Source of the DNA: an uncultured bacterium | Lineage (GTDB): Bacteria; Bacillota; Clostridia; Lachnospirales; Lachnospiraceae | NCBI GenBank assembly: GCA_947177425.1 | Contig: CAMWUN010000031.1 | Coordinates: forward strand, 1 to 40,338 | Reading direction: 5' to 3' | Length of the DNA stretch: 40,338 nt | Shown here: piece by piece, positions 36,558 to 40,338 of the stretch | Position numbering within the stretch: the first letter of the stretch is position 1 | Layout: every line of letters begins with the position of its first letter | Program-made: the position numbers and the translations under genes | The notes under the pieces: model-generated | What the model was told of the DNA's origin: nothing | The model's database searches: none | The model's input: only the letters and a program-made list of their open reading frames with translations

Positions 36558-36815
36558 TTGAAAGATTATATCGAGGAACGAGCAATCGATATTGCCAATT
36601 ATATCATTGACAACAATGCCACGGTGAGGCAGACGGCAAAGGCGTTTGGGATTAGCAAGAGTACTGTACATAAAGATGTAACAGAAAGACTTACGCAGAT
36701 AAATCCTTCCCTTGCCAAAGAAGCGAGAAAGGTTTTGGATGTGAATAAACAGGAACGGCATATCAGGGGAGGAATGGCAACGAAAGAGAAATATCAGCAT
36801 TTGCATTATGAGTAA
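36558..36815 (+). CDS. spoIIID: Sporulation transcription regulator SpoIIID
   Basis: Small DNA-binding protein that adjusts mother-cell gene expression during sporulation, acting on sigma-E genes and the switch to sigma-K. It has 85 residues: KDYIEERAIDIANYIIDNNA, then the helix-turn-helix TVRQTAKAFGISKSTVHKDV, TERLTQINPSLAKEARKVLD and the basic tail HIRGGMATKEKYQ, all matching the family. The start is TTG at 36558, chosen because GAGGGG is seven bases upstream and homologues start at this point (M-x-DYI-x-ER). A sigma-E-like promoter precedes it and a strong terminator follows, so it is a single-gene unit. It marks the organism as a spore former. Confidence 0.95.
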   Translation: MKDYIEERAIDIANYIIDNNATVRQTAKAFGISKSTVHKDVTERLTQINPSLAKEARKVLDVNKQERHIRGGMATKEKYQHLHYE

Positions 36816-36840
36816 TAGGAAGATAAAACTGAAATATTAA

Positions 36841-36878
36841 TGGCGTTTCACGCATACAAGAGGTGAAACGTCATTTTT
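36841..36878 (+). terminator. Intrinsic terminator after spoIIID
   Basis: TGGCGTTTCAC (36841-36851) pairs with GTGAAACGTCA (36863-36873), an 11-bp stem with one G-T pair, followed by TTTTT. Confidence 0.9.
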
Positions 36879-36987
36879 AAGTTACAGTTCCCGGTCCAAT
36901 TGGTCTGCCGCTGGCTAACCTGTGAAATGTAACACCCTGGTTACTATTCATGGCTCAGGAAGGCGTGGGGGAATTGTATTTCCTATG

Positions 36988-37017
36988 TTGTTGCATCAGT
37001 TAAAACCGTGCTATAAT
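36988..37017 (+). promoter_or_regulatory. Promoter of the MATE gene
   Basis: TTGTTG (36988-36993) and an extended TGCTATAAT (-10 at 37012-37017) are separated by 18 bp. The start near 37024 leaves a leader of about 40 nt and rules out the upstream in-frame start at 36922. Confidence 0.65.
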
Positions 37018-37065
37018 AGCAAGTGGCAAAATGAAAGAATTTTATGTCAGGGGTGTTACTCTACT

Positions 37066-38403
37066 ATGCTTTATACGGACAGGGACTTGAAAAAACTGAT
37101 TGTACCGCTGGTATTTGAGCAGCTTCTTGCCATTCTGGTGGGAATGGTAGATACGATTATGATTGCGGGGGTAGGGGAAGCGGCGGTTTCCGGCGTTTCA
37201 CTGGTTGACACCATCAATATCCTTATTATAAATATTACGGCGGCACTGGCAACGGGAGGCGCTGTGGCGGCAGGTCATTTTCTTGGACAGAAGGATTCGG
37301 AAAAAGCCAGCCGTTCAGCGTGGCAGTTGGTGCTTTTTTCCATATGGCTGTCCATTGCGGTGACAATAATCTTTCTGGCTTTCCACAAGCCGCTGCTCAA
37401 AGTCATTTTTGGCCAGGTGGAACCAGCGGTTATGGAAAGCGCGTCTATCTATCTGGTTATTACGGCAATTTCAATTTGCCCGCTTGCGGTTTACAACTCC
37501 TGCGCCGCCCTGTTTCGGGCCATGAGCGATTCAAAAACAACCATGCTGATAGCCATAGCCATGAACCTGATTAATCTGACAGGAAATGCAATTCTAATTT
37601 ACGGGGTAAAAGTCGGCGTGGCGGGCGCTGCCATAGCAACTACCGTTTCAAGAATTGCAGCCGCAGGTATTATTATGGTACTGATGTTCCGTCAGGGCAG
37701 GGCAATCAGTCTCCGGGGGAAGGCAACGTGGAAAATGGACTTTGGTCTGATTAAGAAAATCCTTTACATTGGAATTCCAAACGGTCTGGAAAACAGTCTG
37801 TTCCAGTTGGGGAAAATCCTGCTGCTCAGTCTGATTTCCACTTTTGGCACTTATGCGATAGCGGCAAACGCTGTCTGTAACACGCTGGCAAGTTTCAATG
37901 TGCTGCCAGGGCAGGCCATCAATCTGGCGCTTTTGTCAGTGGCCTCTATGTGCATCGGCGCCGGGGATTTTAAGCAGGCCAGATATTATACGAAAAAGCT
38001 TATGATAATAGCGGTATCATGTACGGCATTGATATCGGGCCTGCTTTTTGCATTTGCTCCGTGGGTGATGAAAATTTACCAGCTATCCCCCCAGACGGAA
38101 AGCCTTGCAGTGCAGGTCATTCGGTGGCATACAATACTTGCGGTAATTTTCTGGGTACCTTCTTTTACACTGCCCAATACTCTGAGGGCAGCAGGGGATG
38201 TGGTATGGACTATGCTCATTGCAATTGCGTCCATGTGGATTTTCAGGATTGGATTTGCATACTTTTTCAGCAGGCGTTTTGATGGCGGTCTGATGGGGGT
38301 ATGGATAGCCATGACGATAGACTGGGCATTCCGGGCGTTCTGCTACTGGCTCAGATATCATGGGCATAAATGGGAACACTCCATGAGGGTATCTAAAACA
38401 TGA
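37066..38403 (+). CDS. MATE-family efflux transporter
   Basis: A 445-residue membrane protein with twelve hydrophobic segments in two similar halves, the layout of MATE (multidrug and toxin extrusion) exporters, driven by Na+ or H+. Family patterns seen are LVFEQLLAILVGMVDTIMIA, LATGGAVAAGHFLGQKD, and in the second half GIPNGLENSLFQLGKILLL and LPGQAINLALLSVASMCIGA. The start at 37066 lies downstream of the promoter and has an AGGGGTG site that is part of an inverted repeat. It is probably monocistronic; guaA has its own promoter. The substrate cannot be predicted. Confidence 0.9.
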   Translation: MLYTDRDLKKLIVPLVFEQLLAILVGMVDTIMIAGVGEAAVSGVSLVDTINILIINITAALATGGAVAAGHFLGQKDSEKASRSAWQLVLFSIWLSIAVTIIFLAFHKPLLKVIFGQVEPAVMESASIYLVITAISICPLAVYNSCAALFRAMSDSKTTMLIAIAMNLINLTGNAILIYGVKVGVAGAAIATTVSRIAAAGIIMVLMFRQGRAISLRGKATWKMDFGLIKKILYIGIPNGLENSLFQLGKILLLSLISTFGTYAIAANAVCNTLASFNVLPGQAINLALLSVASMCIGAGDFKQARYYTKKLMIIAVSCTALISGLLFAFAPWVMKIYQLSPQTESLAVQVIRWHTILAVIFWVPSFTLPNTLRAAGDVVWTMLIAIASMWIFRIGFAYFFSRRFDGGLMGVWIAMTIDWAFRAFCYWLRYHGHKWEHSMRVSKT

Positions 38404-38423
38404 GAAATGGGGAAAAGAATCTT

Positions 38424-38452
38424 TTGACAAGTGTCCGGCCTGTCTTTATAAT
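38424..38452 (+). promoter_or_regulatory. Consensus promoter of guaA
   Basis: TTGACA (38424-38429) and TATAAT (38447-38452) are exact consensus hexamers with 17-bp spacing. The start near 38459 gives a leader of about 130 nt. I see no purine riboswitch in it, only a small GCCG/CGGC hairpin near the ribosome site. Confidence 0.9.
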
Positions 38453-38588
38453 GGGGATATAACGTCACTTTTAAAGCGGTTCTGGCTGGATGATATTTAT
38501 ATGGAAGAAAGGCGCGTCTGCAGTCCGAAAAATATTTGGTAAATTTCAGCACATCAGAGGCCGGTAAGCGGCAGATAGGAGCACTTTT

Positions 38589-40130
38589 ATGGATAAGGAA
38601 ATGGTGATAGTACTTGATTTTGGCGGTCAGTATAACCAGTTGATTGCCCGCAGGGTCAGAGAGTGTCATGTGTATTGTGAGGTTCATCCCTGTACGGTAA
38701 GTTTAGAGCAGATTAAGGAGATGAACCCTAAGGGAATTATTTTTACGGGAGGGCCTAACAGTGTTTACGGTGAGGATTCCCCGCGGTATTCTAAGGAGAT
38801 TTTTGAACTGGGTATCCCAATTCTGGGAATCTGCTACGGCTCCCAGCTTGTGGCTTATCTTCTGGGTGGCAGTGTAAAAGCTGCGCCAGTCAGCGAATAT
38901 GGTAAGACGGAAGTAGAGGTGGACAAGTCCTGTGTACTTTTTGGCGATGTGTCGGAAAAGACTGTGTGCTGGATGAGCCATACAGATTATATAGAAAAAG
39001 CGCCGGAGGATTTCCGGGTGGTTGCACATACGCCGGTATGCCCGGTGGCTGCCATGGAAAATGCGGCAGGAAACATTTACGCTGTGCAATTCCATCCAGA
39101 AGTTATGCATACCCCGGAAGGTATGAAAATGCTCTCTAATTTTGTATATAAAGTCTGCCAGTGTAAAGGCGACTGGCGCATGGATTCTTTCGTGGAGACT
39201 GCTATTGGGCAGATTCGTGAAAAAGTCGGCGCCGGCAAGGTACTTTGTGCTCTTTCTGGCGGTGTTGATTCTTCTGTGGCAGCAGTTCTTCTTGCGAAGG
39301 CAGTGGGCAAACAGCTTACCTGTGTCTTTGTAGACCATGGGCTCCTTCGCAAAAATGAAGGCGATGAGGTGGAAGCAGTCTTCGGACCGGGCGGGTCTTA
39401 TGACCTTAATTTTGTCCGTGTGAACGCACAGGAACGGTTCTATGGAAAGCTTGCAGGCGTGACGGATCCGGAGACAAAACGGAAAATTATCGGAGAGGAG
39501 TTTATCCGTGTTTTTGAGGAGGAAGCAAAGAAAATCGGTGCGGTGGATTTCCTGGTACAGGGAACGATTTATCCGGATGTGATTGAGAGCGGTCTGGGAA
39601 AGAGCGCTGTGATTAAGTCCCATCACAATGTAGGCGGGCTTCCGGATTATGTTGATTTTAAGGAAATAATTGAACCCCTGCGGTTACTGTTCAAGGATGA
39701 AGTGCGCAGGGCAGGACTGGAACTTGGTATTCCGGAGTATCTTGTTTATAGACAGCCATTTCCCGGTCCGGGGCTTGGCATTAGGATTATTGGTGAGGTT
39801 ACGGCAGAAAAGGTTCGCATTGTTCAGGATGCAGATGCAATTTATCGGGAAGAAATTGCAAAAGCAGGTCTGGATAAGGGACTGGGACAGTACTTTGCAG
39901 CCCTTACAAATATGAGAAGCGTTGGTGTTATGGGGGATGAAAGGACTTATGATTATGCAGTGGTGCTTCGGGCAGTGAATACCTCTGACTTTATGACGGC
40001 GGAGGCAGCACAGCTTCCATGGGAAGTGCTTGGGGTAGTGACCAGCAGGATTGTGAATGAGGTGAAGGGGGTTAACAGAGTGTTGGTAGATACTACATCG
40101 AAGCCACCGGCTACGATTGAGTTCGAGTGA
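38589..40130 (+). CDS. guaA: GMP synthase (glutamine-hydrolysing)
   Basis: Last step of GMP synthesis: XMP plus glutamine and ATP gives GMP. Full length at 513 residues. The class I glutamine amidotransferase domain (about 1-195) has catalytic C82 in GICYGSQ and the His/Glu pair in QFHPEVMHT. The ATP-pyrophosphatase domain follows with the PP-loop [12 protein letters not shown], and the dimerisation domain has [18 protein letters not shown]. The usual ending IEWE reads IEFE here. The start at 38589 has a TAGGAG site. A single-gene unit with a consensus promoter and a strong terminator about 125 bp after the stop. Very secure. Confidence 0.98.
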   Translation: MDKEMVIVLDFGGQYNQLIARRVRECHVYCEVHPCTVSLEQIKEMNPKGIIFTGGPNSVYGEDSPRYSKEIFELGIPILGICYGSQLVAYLLGGSVKAAPVSEYGKTEVEVDKSCVLFGDVSEKTVCWMSHTDYIEKAPEDFRVVAHTPVCPVAAMENAAGNIYAVQFHPEVMHTPEGMKMLSNFVYKVCQCKGDWRMDSFVETAIGQIREKVGAGKVLCALSGGVDSSVAAVLLAKAVGKQLTCVFVDHGLLRKNEGDEVEAVFGPGGSYDLNFVRVNAQERFYGKLAGVTDPETKRKIIGEEFIRVFEEEAKKIGAVDFLVQGTIYPDVIESGLGKSAVIKSHHNVGGLPDYVDFKEIIEPLRLLFKDEVRRAGLELGIPEYLVYRQPFPGPGLGIRIIGEVTAEKVRIVQDADAIYREEIAKAGLDKGLGQYFAALTNMRSVGVMGDERTYDYAVVLRAVNTSDFMTAEAAQLPWEVLGVVTSRIVNEVKGVNRVLVDTTSKPPATIEFE

Positions 40131-40189
40131 TGAAATGGGCTTTGGAAAGCTAGCGTTTATGCGGGTTGCAAGCAAATTTGTTTAGGGAC

Positions 40190-40210
40190 TGGCAACGATT
40201 TGGCAACATT
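40190..40210. repeat. Short direct repeat downstream of guaA
   Basis: TGGCAACGATT and TGGCAACATT follow each other 60 bp after guaA. The 3' end of guaA is a known integration site for genomic islands, so this could be part of an attachment site or arm-type sites; it could also be chance. No integrase gene is visible inside the window. Confidence 0.3.
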
Positions 40211-40254
40211 TTTCACATCACGCACTAAATAATTACATCAATGGCATAAGAAAA

Positions 40255-40304
40255 ACCTTGCTGATTTTCAGATATGGAAACTGAATATCGGCAAGGTCTT
40301 TTTT
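40255..40304. terminator. Strong terminator between guaA and the convergent gene
   Basis: ACCTTGC (40255-40261) pairs with GCAAGGT (40291-40297), continued by TGAT and TTCAG with ATC and CTGAA, and six Ts on the plus side (40299-40304). On the minus strand the stem is followed by TTTTTC, so it can serve both genes. Confidence 0.85.
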
Positions 40305-40338
40305 ATGCTTTCTTCTTTTTCTGTTTTTTCTTTTCTTC
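40303..40338 (-). CDS. Lysine-rich C-terminus of a gene entering from the right edge
   Basis: On the minus strand an open frame enters at the window edge and reads EEKKKQKKKKA before TAA at 40303-40305. The stop sits exactly at a bidirectional terminator, which supports a genuine gene end. Only eleven residues are visible, so no family can be assigned; such lysine-rich tails are common on nucleic-acid-binding proteins. It could be an accidental open frame. Confidence 0.45.
   Translation of the reverse strand, partial: EEKKKQKKKKA

Noticed and set aside
36922-37065. Longer N-terminus for the MATE protein
   Set aside because: The extension spans the predicted promoter; family members begin at the position coded from 37066.
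38459-38588. Purine riboswitch upstream of guaA
   Set aside because: The conserved loop and junction motifs of the class are not found in the 130-nt leader.

Overview
The window looks like chromosomal DNA of an anaerobic, spore-forming Bacillota, most likely a Lachnospiraceae-type Clostridia. This is inferred from gene content: pyruvate formate-lyase, SpoIIID, CwlD and SleB-type wall hydrolases, a QueT transporter, and a Na+-type F-ATPase c subunit. Shine-Dalgarno sites are strong and most promoters fit TTGACA/TATAAT. I see no phage genes, transposase or CRISPR array.

Layout. 1-5155: a 3'-truncated pflB (minus), a 63-residue DUF1858 redox protein (plus), an NhaC-type Na+/H+ antiporter and mecA (both minus). 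5156-6443: a mostly non-coding stretch with a well-supported structured RNA of about 315 nt, one small unknown gene, a compound inverted repeat and a 133-bp MITE-like element with target duplication. 6444-12317: cell-wall and tRNA-modification genes (GH18/SH3 protein, CwlD-like amidase, Sua5, RpiB, coiled-coil/SleB hydrolase) facing a DUF402 gene. 12476-19955: a complete ATP synthase operon, atpZ-I-B-E-F-H-A-G-D-C. 20049-24192: MoxR, DUF58, DUF4129 and a small unknown gene, with a 36-bp tandem repeat inside. 24354-28062: a methyltransferase and an 844-residue exported protein. 28088-30060: an XRE regulator with membrane domain and a DUF4097 protein. 30079-30738: queT behind a preQ1-like riboswitch. 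30795-33776: an AgrA/AgrC-like two-component pair and a lipoprotein. 33796-36451: a putative attenuated leader, then panC, panD and a BASS transporter. 36500-40338: spoIIID with a sigma-E-like promoter, a MATE exporter, guaA, and the lysine-rich end of a convergent gene.

How it fits together. Energy metabolism seems to revolve around fermentation (PFL) and a sodium cycle: the c subunit carries the Na+-binding signature, and an NhaC-type antiporter and a BASS (often Na+-coupled) carrier are nearby. The pan cluster has PanC and PanD but no PanB in this window; the adjacent BASS carrier suggests uptake of a pantoate-type precursor. Sporulation and wall remodelling recur through the window.

The best candidates for something undescribed are the RNA at 5391-5707, the leader at 33831-34037, and the 36-bp repeat family found directly upstream of three genes. 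No database search was possible, so family names rest on motif recognition.
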